NCBI GenBank assembly: GCA_023053685.1 | Contig: JALIGW010000013.1 | Location: 18,870,501-18,934,500 of the forward strand | Length of the DNA: 64,000 bases | Direction of reading: 5' to 3' | Source of the DNA: Diadophis punctatus similis | Lineage: Eukaryota > Chordata > Lepidosauria > Squamata > Dipsadidae | In this document: positions 33,778 to 46,794 of the stretch, one piece after another | Layout of the letters: each line of letters starts with the position of its first letter | Position numbering within the stretch: the stretch's first letter is position 1 | Notes under the pieces: model-generated | What the model saw: the letters and a program-made list of their open reading frames with translations, nothing else | Database searches by the model: none | What the model was told of the DNA's origin: nothing | Position numbers and translations under genes: made by a program

Positions 33778-34105
33778 AGAACAACAAAATAACTGAGTTG
33801 GAAGGGACCTCGGAGATCTTCTAGTCCAACCCCCTATACCATTTCAGACAAATGGTTGTCCAGTCTCTTCTTAAAAACTTCAAGTGTTGGAGTACCCACA
33901 ACTTCTGGAGGCAAGTCATTCCATTGATTACTTGTTTTAATTGTCAGGAAATTTCTCCTTAGTTCTAGGTTGCTTCTCTTCTTGATTGGTTTCCATCCAT
34001 TGTTTCATATCCTGCCTTCAGGTGCTTTGCTGAATAGGTTGACTCCCTCTTCTTTATGGCAACCCCTGAGATATTGGAATGCTGCTATCATATCATCCCT
34101 GCATG
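33778..34105 (-). mobile_element. CR1 LINE 3' end
   Basis: Reading in reverse, TTAGAACTAAGGAGAAATTT is absent as such, but its complement AAATTTCTCCTTAGTTCTAG is present, as are GAGTTGGAAGGGACCTCGGA and the gene-end phrase complementary to CATTTGTCTGAAATGG. These are standard CR1 3' end sequences. Confidence 0.8.
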
Positions 34106-34321
34106 TGTTTATGCAAGTGCATGCATACATACATCTTATAAGAAAACCTATTCAGCCCAAATCAATCCACTGCAGGAAGAAGACCTCTCCATTGAGGATT
34201 ATGAAGTACAATCTACTATTTGGTTTACTGTCAGATTAGACAGATTTAAAATGTATCTACCAATCTGTATTGTACCAGCATTGTGTTTCTATAAACATCA
34301 TCAAAATTTATGATTTAGATA

Positions 34322-34401
34322 ATGGCTTATCACCTTTGTGATAAGCCATTATGGCTTATCACCAAAGGTGATAATGGCTTATCACCTTTGTGATAAGCCA
34401 T
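34322..34401. repeat. Nested palindrome cluster (ATGGCTTATCAC units)
   Basis: The palindrome ATGGCTTATCAC-CTTT-GTGATAAGCCAT occurs at 34322-34349 and again at 34374-34401. Between them is an inverted fragment (34351-34373) containing TTATCACCAAAGGTGATAA. It can fold in several ways. Confidence 0.85.
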
Positions 34402-34404
34402 CTG

Positions 34405-34435
<31 letters not shown>

Positions 34436-34448
34436 GTCTCTCTCTCTG

Positions 34449-34502
<54 letters not shown>
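34402..34502. repeat. (TCTCTG)n-(CA)n compound microsatellite
   Basis: Degenerate TCTCTG/TC units at 34402-34449 pass directly into about 26 CA units. Confidence 0.93.
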
Positions 34503-34506
<4 letters not shown>

Positions 34507-34639
34507 AAGCTTTTTCTTCCTATTTCTGAAATACTAGATTGTTGGTCTTGGCAGGCAGCTGTTAATGTGGTACTCTCTAGAAACACGAGTGATACAGTAT
34601 TCTTTGGATGGATTCTACCCAAAGATGATACTGTGTATA

Positions 34640-34975
34640 TAGAACATAGAATAATAGAGTTGGAATCAACTCTATTAATCCCCTGCTTGAGCAAGACACC
34701 CTATACCATTTCAGATAAATGATTTTCCAGTCTCTTCTTGAAAGCCTCCAGTGATGGGGTGCCCAAATTTCTGAAGGCAAGACATTCCACTGGTTAATTG
34801 CTTTCACTGTTAGGAAATTTCTCCTTAGTTCTAGGTTGCTTCTCTCCTTGGTTAGTTTCCATCCATTGTTTCTCATCTTGCCTTTTGGTGCTTGGAAAAT
34901 AGTTTGGCCCTCCTCATCTTTGTAGGAGCCCCTCAAATATTGGAACACTGCAACATGTGTCCCCTAGTCCTTCAT
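34640..34975 (-). mobile_element. CR1 LINE 3' end
   Basis: Carries TAGAGTTGGAATCAACTC, TTTCTCCTTAGTTCTAGGTT and CATCCATTGTTTCTCATCTT, the same order as the copies at 33778 and 39198. Confidence 0.78.
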
Positions 34976-35430
34976 TAGATCAGACATACCCAATATGAAC
35001 AAAAGAGCATAAGTAACTTCTCATAACCTGATCCTGGAAAAAATTCAGAGAAACATTGAAATATCTCACTAACTGTCTCCCAGGACTCAGGAGATGTGGT
35101 TTGTGTAATTAGGTGTTAATCCAATCAAAAATGGGTTTCCAGATAATGAACTCATCAAGCTAAGGTCAAATACTTTTGAATAGTACTTTTTTTCACTTAT
35201 CCCACAATGTTATCTTTTCCAGGATGCCTCTTTGTTTAAAATGCTAAAGCCAATCTAGCTAGTTCTTCTTTCTTCAAATGCTTTTATCCCAATATTTTTC
35301 AAGTGAACATGTGTGCTTAAACATGTGGCAATTGCTCCAAGAAGCTTCTGAAGTGGCCATCAGAACTTTAGAAATAATCTCCCTGCTTTAACAATTTGAA
35401 AAAGGTACATTCTGACACTCTTTTGAATGT
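34976..35430. other. Unassigned DNA
   Basis: No gene or repeat was recognised. Confidence 0.4.
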
Positions 35431-36930
35431 CCAAGGAGCTGCTGGTAACAGAGGATTATTGAGTCTGTCATTGATACTTCTATAACTGTCTGGTTTGGTA
35501 CAGCAACTAAACAGGAGAAGCACAGACTTCAACGGATAATTAGAACTGCAGAAAAAACAATTGCAACCAGCCTGCCTACCATTGAGGTAGACCTTGACTA
35601 TGTATCAGAATGGTTAAACAATTGGCAACTTCAAATCTCAACCAACAAATGCTCTGTCTTACACATTGGGAAAAAGAATCAGAACACAAAATACAAGCTT
35701 GGAGGACACAACCTTGTAGACGACCCTCACTCTGTCAAGGACCTTGGAGTACTCATATCTAATTATCTAAGTGCCAGAGCCCACTGTAACAACATTGCCA
35801 AAAAGGCACTAAGAGTTGTTAACCTAATCTTGCGTAACTTCTTCTCCGGAGACATTACACTGCTAACCAGAGCATACAAAACATTCGCCAGACCACTTCT
35901 CAAATACAGCTCACCTGTCTGGAAACCGCACTTCATATCAGACATTAATACAATTGAGAGAGTCCAGAAATATTTCACGAGAAGAGTCCTCCACTCTTCT
36001 TCTTGCAACAAAATACCTTATGCCACCAGACTTGAAATTTTGGGCTTAGACAATTTAGAACTACGCCGCCTTCAGTATGACCTAAGCGTAGTACATAAAA
36101 TTATCTGTAACAATGTCCTACCTGTCAATGACTACTTCAGCTTCAACCACAACAATACACAATAGATACACAACAGTACACAATAGATACAAACTTAAGG
36201 TAAACCGCTCCAAACTCGATTGCAGAAAATACGACTTCAGCAACAGAGTGATCGATGCCTGGAATGCACTACCTGACTCTGTGGTTTCTTCCCCAAACCT
36301 CAAAAACTTTAACCTTAGACTGTCTACTGTCGACCTCATCCCATTCCTAAGAGGTCTGTAAGGGGCGTGCATAACCGCACCATGGTGCCTACCGTTCCTG
36401 TCTTACTGTCCTCATTTATCTGTACTTACTTTGTATATGTTTATGTTTATACATATACCTGCTTTCTTGTACATGTTTGACAAACAAAATAAATAAATAA
36501 ATAAATATACTGCACGAGCCAGAAAGAGGGTAGAGGAAATATCTACAGACTCCTCACATCCTGGACATAAACTGTTCAACTTCTTCCCCCAGGACACCGC
36601 TACAGGGCATGGCATGCCAAAACAACTAAACACAAAGACAGTTTTTACCCTCATGCCATCTCTCTGCTAAACACATAATTCCCACAGCACTGACTTATGC
36701 CTAAGGATATCTAACCATGTATTACTATTATCTTTCTCATCTTTCCTATTACCTACTCCTATCGGTATCTTAGGACTATGACTTTGTTGGTTGTATTTTA
36801 TGATGTATGATTTATCACTTTGTTGCTTGTATGTACATTGAGAGCTTATGCACTGGAGACAAATGTTTTGTGTCCAATCACACTTGGCCAATAAAGAATA
36901 TTCCATTCCATTCCATTTCATTCTATTCTA
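35431..36930 (+). mobile_element. CR1/L3-like LINE 3' region with (ATTCT)/(ATTCC) tail, interrupted
   Basis: The left part (to about 35588) has ACTGTCTGGTTTGGTACAGC and CAGCCTGCCTACCATTGAG. The right part resumes with TACTGCACGAGCCAGAAAGA at about 36506 and continues through GGACATAAACTGTTCAACTT to CCAATAAAGAATATTCCATT. It matches the inverted copy at 51024-51512. An AAAT-tailed LINE is inserted between. Confidence 0.72.
35588..36505 (+). mobile_element. AAAT-tailed CR1-like LINE, longest copy here
   Basis: Encodes the thumb/connection and end of a reverse transcriptase: KDLGVLISNYLSARAHC, then TRAYKTFARPLLKYSSPVW, then FTRRVLHSS and LEILGLDNLELRRL. A small duplication (CACAACAGTACACAATAGAT region, about 36160-36190) breaks the frame before the WNALPDSVVSSPN end. 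The 3' UTR and (AAAT)n tail finish at 36505. Confidence 0.82.
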
Positions 36931-37355
36931 TGACTGTTTGAACATTCAGGCCAGATCATTATCCCTTGAATTGTCTGGGAGGTTTAACCCTGGAGTTCTC
37001 CAGATATACAGTATCACCACAAAACATACAAATGGAAGAGGTTACATACAAAGAAATATAAGAATTAATTGAAGTGCTTTAGGTCAGCGGTTCTTAAACT
37101 TTTGATTCCTAAATTATCCCTTATTACAGAAGCTTCTGTCTAGGATCCCACCAAGAGAGAAACAAGGAGAACATTGATAAGGTTGCATACTGGCAATCTG
37201 TGCAGTTCACGGAGCAGAGTTGTAACATGCTAATTGCATAGTCCACATGATTGTTTCTGCTGCTGTATTTTCTACCAGCTTTAATTATCACCACGAAGCC
37301 CCCAATCTCCTCTCAAGCTTATCTCCCTCAGAGAGATTGGTGCAGTCCTCTATGG

Positions 37356-37521
37356 CAGTGGTTCTCAAACTGTGGTCCGTGGACCCCAGGGAAGCCATGA
37401 TGTTGTCACAGGGGGTCCATGAAGACTTGAAGAAATGTTATGATTTAAATCTTGAGGGGTCCATGGTCACAAAAGGTATCTAAATGGGGGTTTGTGGTAA
37501 AGAAAAGGTTGATAACCACTG
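37356..37521. mobile_element. hAT (Charlie-like) MITE
   Basis: The left end CAGTGGTTCTCAAACTGTGG and the right end GGTTGATAACCACTG are inverted repeats. Flanks CTCTATGG (37348-37355) and CTCTACAG (37522-37529) match at 6 of 8 positions. Confidence 0.78.
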
Positions 37522-37529
37522 CTCTACAG

Positions 37530-39197
37530 GCTGAATTGTGTTACTTTTACTTAAGCAGTTACATGAAAATACCTCCATATTCTGTTGCCTTCTTTCTGCT
37601 TAAATCCCAAAACAAGAATAGAACAAGGCTGCATTTGGCTTGTCTTCTCCTTAACATTTCACCAACAGTGAGTTTCACCGTCCCAAAATGATTAACATAT
37701 ACAGTTGACGCTGATGCAGCAGCTATCTTTTCTACTGCACAAATTCCTGAGCCAGGAGAGTCTTCAAACCTTAGCAACCTATTGAGATAAGGAAAAGCGA
37801 CTCCAAAATTAAGATTGCATTTTTTTTCCTTTTTTTCCAAAGGGAGTCCTGTGCCGTAAATTTGTTGGCAAATGAATAAAAATTTAATGGAGCAAGGCAG
37901 ATCTTCAAAATAACTTTCCATTCCTCTGGTTTGTGAAGGGAATGAATTAGGACAGCCATTGAAATGCTGACAGAAACTCATAGATTGTACCCAAGAAGGC
38001 TGTTAGTGACTATTAAGATCTTCAAATGTGATATAATTTCCGAGATGCTACAGAGGTCCCAGTGTGCATCTACAAAAAGCTAAATTCAATGGCAACCACC
38101 CAATCCAGTAAGAGCTTTATTTAAGTCCCATGCTGTGTCTCTACACATCTGCACAACTTGAATTTGGGTTAGACTCCCTTACAGTTGGTGCTTGTATTTG
38201 CTAATTCAGTAAATTGGCATAAAATATTTTATAATAAATTATTTGTTTGCTCTACTACGTTGCAATAATTTGATTTCAACCTGGAAGATCCAACTACAGG
38301 ATAGAAATTAATTTCGCTTTCCAAGGCAATATGTTTCTGGACTTGGGAACTTGTTAGGGCAAAGCTGAAATTTTAAAAAAGTGATCTAGATATAGATCTC
38401 TCAAAATATCAGGAAGCCTTTATTAAACTCTGTGAATTGGGGATTAACTGAAAGCTGCTTATGCTAATAAATTTCCTATTTGATATTATGTATTTAAGCC
38501 ATTGTAGAGCTTTCTTCCTAGTTCATTTTAATGCTCGACATCAGTGGTGTTAGAAGGAAAATATAACAATATCCTCTTCTCAGAGCTATATGAATTGAAG
38601 TCTCTAATCTATGAACCTTTGTATGTCCTCTCTATAGGATTCTCACTTTGCAGCCCGTCTTCTATTTAATGGCCCTTCTACAACAGAAGAGCTTTGCATC
38701 CACCTTCAGTACCTTTCCATGGAGACTTTGAGGTAAATAATAATCCTGTGCTTTAGAGGAAAAATATTTGCTATTACATACTTTCTAATCTTCAGTAAAG
38801 TTTGGGGTTTTTTATGAGATTGATCTGTCTCCCTAAGGCAGGCCTACCTCTTCTAGCCACAGAATTTCTACATTATGTAGCCACATTATGCAGCTTTGCA
38901 GAAATGGGTTCACTATTATTATTATTTTCCTTTTTCAATCAATAATAAGGCAATAAGGTTGCAAGGTCCCTTTCTTTTCCACATGCTGGAGTTAGGAAAG
39001 AAATTACTGGGTGAAGTACTCTACAGAAGATACTACCAGAAATATGTATAGAAGATGCTGCTATCCCCAAGCATGAGCCAGAACCAAGATGTTAAAATCC
39101 AGGTGGTTTCTGGGAGAGAAGACTTCAGATTTCCATTTTTTTCAGATCTTCAGTAAAGCAAAAAGAGAGACACTCCTAGTTCTCATTAGGCTGTTGA
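37530..39197. other. Unassigned DNA
   Basis: No gene is supported. The 140-codon minus-strand frame within 37559-37981 has no family features I can see. Confidence 0.4.
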
Positions 39198-39556
39198 CAG
39201 AATAACAGAACAGAATAGAATAACAGAGTTGGAAGGGACTTCGGAGGTGTTCTAATCCAACTCCCTACTCAGGAAACCCCTTGCTCAGGAAACCTGCTGT
39301 CCCACAGCTCAGGAAACTCTATACTATTTCAGACAAATGGTCGTGCAATCTCTTCTTAAAACTTTCTGTGTCAGCGCAGTCACAACTTCTGGAGGCAAGT
39401 TGTTCCACTGATTAATTGTTCTAACTGTGAGAAAATTTCTTCTTAGTTCTAGGTTGCTTCTCTCCTAATCAGTTTCCATCCATTGCTTCTTGTCCTGCCT
39501 TCAAGTGCTTTGGAGAATAGCTTGACTCCCTCTTCTTTGTGGCAACTCCTGAGATG
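39198..39556 (-). mobile_element. CR1 LINE 3' end
   Basis: ACAGAGTTGGAAGGGACTTC begins the copy; TTCTTCTTAGTTCTAGGTTG and GTGGCAACTCCTGAGATGA lie toward the other end. Confidence 0.8.
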
Positions 39557-39642
39557 ACAAATGAATATGCACTGAATTAAACAATGAGCAATGGCTATTG
39601 AAGACATACCGGTACTTTGAGATCATTGGGTCCTATAGGAGG

Positions 39643-39857
39643 AGGAGCTCTGATGGTGCAGTGGTTAGAATGCATTATTGCAGGCTAACTCTGCACGTAG
39701 CCAGGAGTTCGATCCTGACCGGCTTAAGCTTTCCATCCTTCCAAAGTTGTAAAATGAGGACCCAGATTGTTGGGAGAAATACGCTGACCTCTGTAAACTG
39801 CTCATAGTGCTGTAAAGCACTATGGAGAGATACATAAGTGCTATTGCTATTGAGAGA
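39643..39857 (+). mobile_element. tRNA-derived SINE, family 2
   Basis: Head TGATGGTGCAGTGGTTAGAA, body AATGAGGACCCAGATTGTTG and tail AGTGCTATTGCTATTG. Confidence 0.8.
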
Positions 39858-40814
39858 ATAAGGATGGTGTCTCAAAATTTATTTATATATGAAGGAAGAA
39901 TCAGTGGGTTGAGAGGAAAAAAAAAACCTGAGAAAGTTGTGGTTGGAATTTTTTTTTTTAAAAATAGCAGTGACGATACGGAATAAATGGCAATGTATGA
40001 AGCAGCATGTGGTTTGGTAAATGTAAAGATGGGTAGCAAAGATAGAAAGGCTTGGAGACATATAGTGAAAACTGTTAGCATTCTGTAATATAACACTTTC
40101 TTTCCTTGTTCTGATTTCATGCTTTTAATTTGTGGAGCTATTTCCCCCCCCCCCCAATGCTCTGAATAATATGACTTACCCCAAAAGAGAACAGTGTGAT
40201 GGGTCTGTATGTATCTATCAGTCCACTAGATTTATATTTGCCACGGCCACAATGTACTGCAGCACTGTTTGTTTCAGCACAAAAGGAAGTTCTACTTAAC
40301 TATATTAATTTATAGCCATACTCCCTTAAGACACTTGCACTACTAGCTATAAATTTATCTGTGCGAATTAGCTTTCGCAGACCTTTCAGATTCAATCAAT
40401 ATTTAAAAATGGTAAGCAAAGGAGTCAGAATTGGCCAGATTCTTGCTTGCAGAGAGGGCAGGGAAAGGGTGATCCAGAGCCCACAGAAGAAAACTCTTGT
40501 GACCAGAACAAAACCTAACTCTGATTAAATCTATTTTATAATTAAATTAAATGTAATAAATATAATCAATATAAATACTCCTACGAATTCAATCTACATC
40601 AAAAAAATAATAATAATGTGGCGACTTTGGGAAGAAGCTGCAGAAGCCTCACAAACTTTTCACACACTTGAAATTCTGCTGTTTTCTCCGTTAGATAATC
40701 CCAACCAGTTTTATAATCCAACTTTATAAGAGTTCCAGGTATTTGAAGCTTTTAGATTTTTTTTAAAAAAATCCCATCTTTATCATTTTTTATAAATAAC
40801 TCAAGATTATGAAG
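39858..40814. other. Unassigned AT-rich DNA
   Basis: A poly-C run lies at about 40145-40156. No gene was seen. Confidence 0.4.
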
Positions 40815-41460
40815 AAAGGTGAAAAGGCGCCGGGCCCCGCCTTCCCCTTTTAAAACAGCCGATAAAGCCGAAGCACATAAAAAGGCAGATCTGGAAGTCG
40901 TCAGAAGACGGGAGGTGACGAAGAGAAGGCTTGGGCGGGCGTGCAAAAATAAAAATAAAAATAAAGGTGGGGATGAAAATGCTGCCGTTGCACAGGCTCG
41001 GGGACGGGTTGGGGTGTCGGCGAGTAGAGGCTCGAGGCGAGGGTCGTAAGACGGGGAGTAGAGGAAGAGGGTCGGTCCCAGCGTCGAGAGCCCAAGAAGG
41101 CACAGAAAGGCGCGAGCAAGGAAATGTGCCAGCGGGTCAGAGCAGGACAGGGACGGAAGAGGAATAGTAGCAACAGCAGCAGCGGCACTTTCCATCTCCA
41201 GCAACAGTAGTCGCTGCGACAAAGCCACCCCTTTGTCGCAGCGACTGCAGAGCGACCCCAGGAGCAAAGCAAAGGCGGCCCTGCGGCAATCAGATACGGG
41301 AGCCAGCGGTAGCAGCTTCCGCAGCGGCCATTCCCGCCCCCTAATTGCTAATGCCGGACAGAGTTGGCTGAAAATGTCTGATGGGGCGAAAGTATGATCT
41401 CTCCGCCTCTTCCCGCCCCTCCCACCTCCATCTCCAAAGTTTAGTTGAGCCAGCAAAGGA
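40815..41460. promoter_or_regulatory. CpG-rich island-like region, gene unknown
   Basis: A sharp rise in G+C and CpG in AT-rich surroundings, with GC boxes (GGGCGGGC at about 40934, CCCGCCCC at about 41334, CCGCCCCTCCC at about 41412). A short inverted repeat TTTGTCGCAGCGACTGC/GTCGCTGCGACAAAG lies at about 41207-41250. Open frames occur on both strands but none shows a known domain. It may be the promoter and first exon of an unidentified transcript, or an upstream ATP10A promoter about 13 kb away. Confidence 0.5.
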
Positions 41461-41564
41461 TTTCGGGGGGGGGGGAGAGAAAGGGTGATAATCAGAGCTC
41501 TCTCCCCCCCCCAAGTCAGTCCTTGCTTATGAAACGATATCGTACAAGTAACGCCTCTGTTTTA

Positions 41565-41666
41565 CAGTGTTTTTCAAACTTGGCAACTTGAAGATGGGTG
41601 GACCCCTTAAGAATTCTGGGAATTGATGTCCAAGGTCTTCAAGGTGCCAAAGTTTGGAAAACACAG
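41565..41666. mobile_element. Palindromic hAT-like MITE, decayed
   Basis: CAGTGTTTTTCAAACTTGGC pairs with GCCAAAGTTTGGAAAACAC. It shares the AGAATTCTGGGAATTGA core with the other copies. Confidence 0.6.
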
Positions 41667-41754
41667 GGCATGGCGCTACCAAAACAATTCCAAAGATTTA
41701 TAAAATAAGAAAAAAAAAACATAGGAACATGTCTAGTTTAATGAAAAGAAGGAC

Positions 41755-42548
41755 CAGGGGAGACCTTGGAGTACTCATCTCTAACGATCTAAGTGCCAGA
41801 GCTCACTGCAACAACATAGCTAAGAAGGCATTAACCTAATCTTGCGTAGCTTCTTCTCTGGTAACAATGTACTCTTAACCAGAGCATACAAAACATTTGC
41901 TAGACCGATTCTTGAATACAGCTCATCTGTCTGGAACCCACACTACATATCAGACATTAACACAATTGAGAATGTCCAGAGATACTTCACAAGAAGAGTA
42001 TTACATTCCTCTTTTCACAACAGAATACCTTATGAAACCAGACTTGAAATTTTGGGACTTGAAAATTTAGAACTACGCCGCCTTCGATCTGACCTAAGTG
42101 TAGCTCACAAAATTATCTGCCACAACGTCCTACCTGTTAACGACTACTTCGGCTTCAACCGCAATAACACACGAGCTCACAACAGATACAAACTTAATGT
42201 AAACCGCTCCAAACTTGATTGCAAAAAAAATGACTTCAACAACAGAGTGGTCAATGCCTGGAACACTTTACCTGACTCAGTAGTTTCTTCCCCAAACCCC
42301 AAAAACTTTAACCTTAGATTATCTACCATCAACCTCACCCCATTCCTAAGAGGTCGGTAAGGGGCGTGCATAAGCGCACATTCATGCCTACCGTTCCTGT
42401 CCTAATGTACCCATATATTCATACCTCTTATACTCTTATTCATGCTTGTACTATTACATATATATTCAATCATGTTTTACTGTTTATACTTTGCTTATAA
42501 TCATATATGCTTGACAAATAAACAAATACAAAATACAAATACAAATAC
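41755..42548 (+). mobile_element. AAAT-tailed CR1-like LINE with a long open end
   Basis: Starts in GDLGVLISNDLSARAHC; an uninterrupted frame at 41842-42360 continues through the reverse-transcriptase C-terminus to WNTLPDSVVSSPN and FLRGR, then stop. The 3' UTR and a (ACAAAT)n tail follow. It is 5' truncated but well preserved, so relatively young. Confidence 0.82.
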
Positions 42549-42993
<445 letters not shown>

Positions 42994-44139
42994 TCTGTCG
43001 AATTAGATTTCCCAGATGGATGAGAGATGAATACAGCAATGGATTGAATAAGAAATGTAGGAGAACAAGGAACACATTGAAAACATATCACAGTTTATAG
43101 AAAACACCCACGTAATAAGCAAATGTGTTCTATAAAGAAACGCTTATTTGGGTATTTAATAAAACTTAGAGTCAAAAAGTATTTCTACATTCTCTTGGGG
43201 GCGCACTGCCATTCCCTGAAAGCTTGTACAATAAGTTGTAATGCTAAGATATGCCAATTCTGGAGCAGTGATCCATTGCTTTCTGTCCCACTGTTGAAGC
43301 ACAAATATAATTTCTATCTTTCAGTTACTGCTGGTCCTGCAATATTGCAGGTTTTTTTACATTTCCCATTTATTATGAAAATACTCAGAAGGGACACATT
43401 TGTATAGGATGCAGATACAGAGTTATTTTTAAACAGTGAAACTTGTAAGCAGAGGCTCAGCGTCGCTTGATAGCGAGATGGGTGGCATATAAATGTAATA
43501 ATAAATAAAAAACAATGCCAAAAGCACTTGCATCATCACACACTTTGTACATAATAACTTTTGCCACAATCATGTCTAGTAGGTGTTGGGTTTCAATACC
43601 CATAGTCCTCTGTTTAAAAATGTCTGATTTGTGCTATTAATACGACTGGCACACAGAGCTTGATTATTCTGATAAAGTCTGTGGTGCTGGGTGTGGCCTG
43701 TCCAAAAAAAAAATCAATTTATTAGCAAATTCATTTTTGTTCCTTGCTGCTTCTTTTGGGGATCAAGGGAGATGGTAAGGAGTTGAGCAACTGCCAAGAA
43801 AGGTGTCTGTGATCCCATCAGTATCATGCTGCCAGCTCCTGACTTAGCTTAATGTATCAACCCAACCCAACCATTATTGCTTAGTGTTCTGTACTAATGA
43901 GCCTTTACAGCCTGTTCAGTAACCATGGTGAAAATCAGTATTGGCAGGCTTAATGCATTAGTGCTTTCTTTGGTTGCAGAATCACTGTGGCTCTGTTAGA
44001 GACACGGTCCTTGTTATGTCAGTTGCAGTTCATCACAATTCATTCATGAACTAAGGCATCTTTTGTTTATGCCAAGTTTTTTTTATCACTATGATGGATG
44101 AAGGCATTAATATTAATTACAATGATCTGCAGGATATAA
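42994..44139. other. Mostly unassigned DNA
   Basis: A short L2-like 3' end (GAGATGGGTGGCATATAAAT, then AATAAATAAA) lies at about 43440-43512. Nothing else was recognised. Confidence 0.45.
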
Positions 44140-44360
44140 TACTAGCACTAGCAATGGCACTTAAGCTTATATACCGCCCCATAGTGCTTTACAGCACTCT
44201 CTGAGTGGTTTACAGTGTCAGCATATTGCCCCCAACAATCTGGATCCTCATTTTATTGATCTTGGAAGGATAGAAGGCTGAGTCAACCATGAGCTGGTCA
44301 GGATCGAACTTCTGGTTTGGGCTGTTAGCCTGCATTCTAACCATGCGCCACTACTGTTCT
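44140..44360 (-). mobile_element. tRNA-derived SINE, family 2
   Basis: The reverse complement shows GTGGCGCATGGTTAGAATGC, GAGGATCCAGATTGTTGGGG and GGCGGTATATAAGCTTAAG. Confidence 0.8.
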
Positions 44361-46794
44361 TTGAGTGATTCAAGGATATCCTTGAGTGAGCATGTTTATG
44401 TGTGTATGTGTATGTATATGCACATGCACACACTCTTCACTTGCCCTCAAATACTTTGTTCTATGCATGCTTTAGATGTATATACTTAATGTATACTGTA
44501 TTATTTGATATGGTTTTAATGTAATGTTGCATAGGAAGCAGTATCAAATATATCAGATAAATTTCAATGTATGTACTCACTCATGCTCTATTAAATGCTG
44601 TCCTGTTATTCTTAATCTATAGCCCAGGGTAACACAATCCTCCCCATTCAGGGCTCCAATATTTCCTTTTTTCTAACCTTGGATAGAGATGCAGCTTCAA
44701 GAAAAAGGTACTGATTAATCCCTATTAAATCCTACCTGCTAGAGGAATAATTTCCATCCTTTCTCCTGGAAACCAACTTTGGGAATTTCCAAAACTAGTT
44801 TGGAGGATTAAGGGAATCTCTGGGACAGACTTGGGGGAAGTGAGAAAACTACTGAGATGGAATAGAAATTCTGCTTCATCACAAGGAGACCATATGTAAG
44901 GCCCTGGATTTTATTTTATTTTATTCCAATATATGAAATTTCCAATTGAAAAAACATTACTTTTAAAAAATGTTCATAGATGAAATTTTTTTCCCAGTCT
45001 ACGGTAAGATACAGGACTTATTTTTAAAAATCATATACCAATCACATGAAACTAAGGATACATTTTGAATATATATTACATGCATCTATCATCTTAGTGG
45101 GGGTTGGTTTTTTTTTGTTATTTAGAAGTCTTAATATTCAGGAACTGATTAGTTCTATAGAGAGCTGTTGCTGCAGTAACATAGGGATGAATTCGTACAC
45201 TGTCTCCAGTTTTTTAACCATTTCATTAATTTGAGGGCTTTATGCTCTTTTCAGTACAAGATTATTGGGTTTTTAAAAATCCCTTCAGTATTCATGTACA
45301 TCAATAAATGTCAAAGGCCTCACCAGGAACATCTCTCCCCCAGCAACTAAGATCCCAATACTACAAGCTTTTCAGCTTAGAAGAATGATCATGGATTTGA
45401 TCTCACTGATGTTTTCCTTTAATTAATTGTATTCAGCCATTCCTTTCATACTGATCATTCATACTTCAAAGTAAATGGATGAAAGAAACATCTTTTTGAA
45501 GCAGTTGATTTGTACAAAATGGCTGCTTTAATTTCCTTTCAAGGGAGTTTGTATCTAAACTATTGTAACAGCATCAAATTGTAAAGACTTAAAACTATAT
45601 GTAATTGAACCCAAATTAGTCTATCTGATATTAATGAAGAGAACTCTGCTAGCACTTGTGAGGGAAGCCAGAAACCTATTAAAAAAAATCTTTTCTAAAT
45701 CAACCTTTCCCATTTTAATACGAATAGGACATGGGGTCAAAAGACAAGTAGGTAGTGATGACTGACCAACGTTCTACTTGTTTTTTATATATGTCACACA
45801 AAAAATGAAGTATGAGAAATCATGGGGGAAAGTGAGGCATGAGCAAGGAGAGGAACAGAAAAAAAGAATAGAAGAAGTGTATGTAAGAATAGTTCAAGAG
45901 GTATAAGTATGTGATGATAAACTGAAAAATAAATCAGTGTTGCTTGGAATAAAAAAATAACCACATAGAGAAAACCCTTTTCCCCGTCCACTAAAGAAAA
46001 GAGAAGAAAAATCCTGGCTAACAATGAATTGTGATTTCTGCAATTTTATATATGTCACTTACTTGTTTCCATTCTCTTTCATCTTTCCCTACTATTTTGT
46101 TACTAGTTCAAATGGCTGTAATGGAGCAGACTGATGGTAAGAATACTCTGATTTTAGTACAGTCCTATTCATCCCTGAATTCAGTATTTCCTGTTCCAAA
46201 ATGTGCCAAAAGATGATGCAAAAAAGCCCTCCTTAAAAACATAAGGAACACAAAAGTCAATTTAGTTTAAAATTTAATCATTTAATTAGTTTTTCTTTAA
46301 GTTTTTTTTTATTACAAGTTGGTAAGATACAATAGTCAGTTCTTTATCTCCTGGGCTGGAGTTCATTTTATTTTATACTAAGAAAAAATTGATAATGTTT
46401 TAGTGCTGTTGTAACCTTTGGCAATGGATAATAGAACTACTACTCATTTAGGATAGTTAATTGGTTCGATATTCTTGTCCATAGTGAAATGGATGGTATA
46501 TACAGTATTAATTATAAACTAAAATCTGCCTTCTCATTTCCTAAATGTGTTTTTCCTGGGAAAGATAATGTGTTTTTTAATCTCGTTCTTAGGGTGCTTC
46601 AGAAGGTTTAGTCCCTGTGTCTTTCTGCATCCCCGAGCTGCTCATTCTTTGTCATTTATAAAGGCCTTGGAATATAAGTTCCCTAATTAGTAATTTAATT
46701 GGAAAGTGCAGACAAGTGCGATGATATTACAGTAGAAGACAGGACACTGAGACAACTCCACCCACTTGGATTACTCTCTGAGTGCTAGAATCCT
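44361..46794. other. Unassigned DNA
   Basis: A TG-rich run lies at about 44397-44420 and a (TTTTA)n stretch at about 44910-44925. No gene or repeat boundary was recognised. Confidence 0.4.

Noticed and set aside
34322..34401. CRISPR-like repeat-spacer array
   Set aside because: Units are palindromes with no unique spacers, and the genome is clearly vertebrate.
37559..37981. 140-codon minus-strand open frame
   Set aside because: No domain features and no conserved pattern visible. Treated as chance.
40752..41456. 234-codon minus-strand open frame in the CpG patch
   Set aside because: Low-complexity Leu/Ser/Pro-rich translation with no domain. GC-rich DNA lacks stop codons by composition; frames on the other strand are also open.
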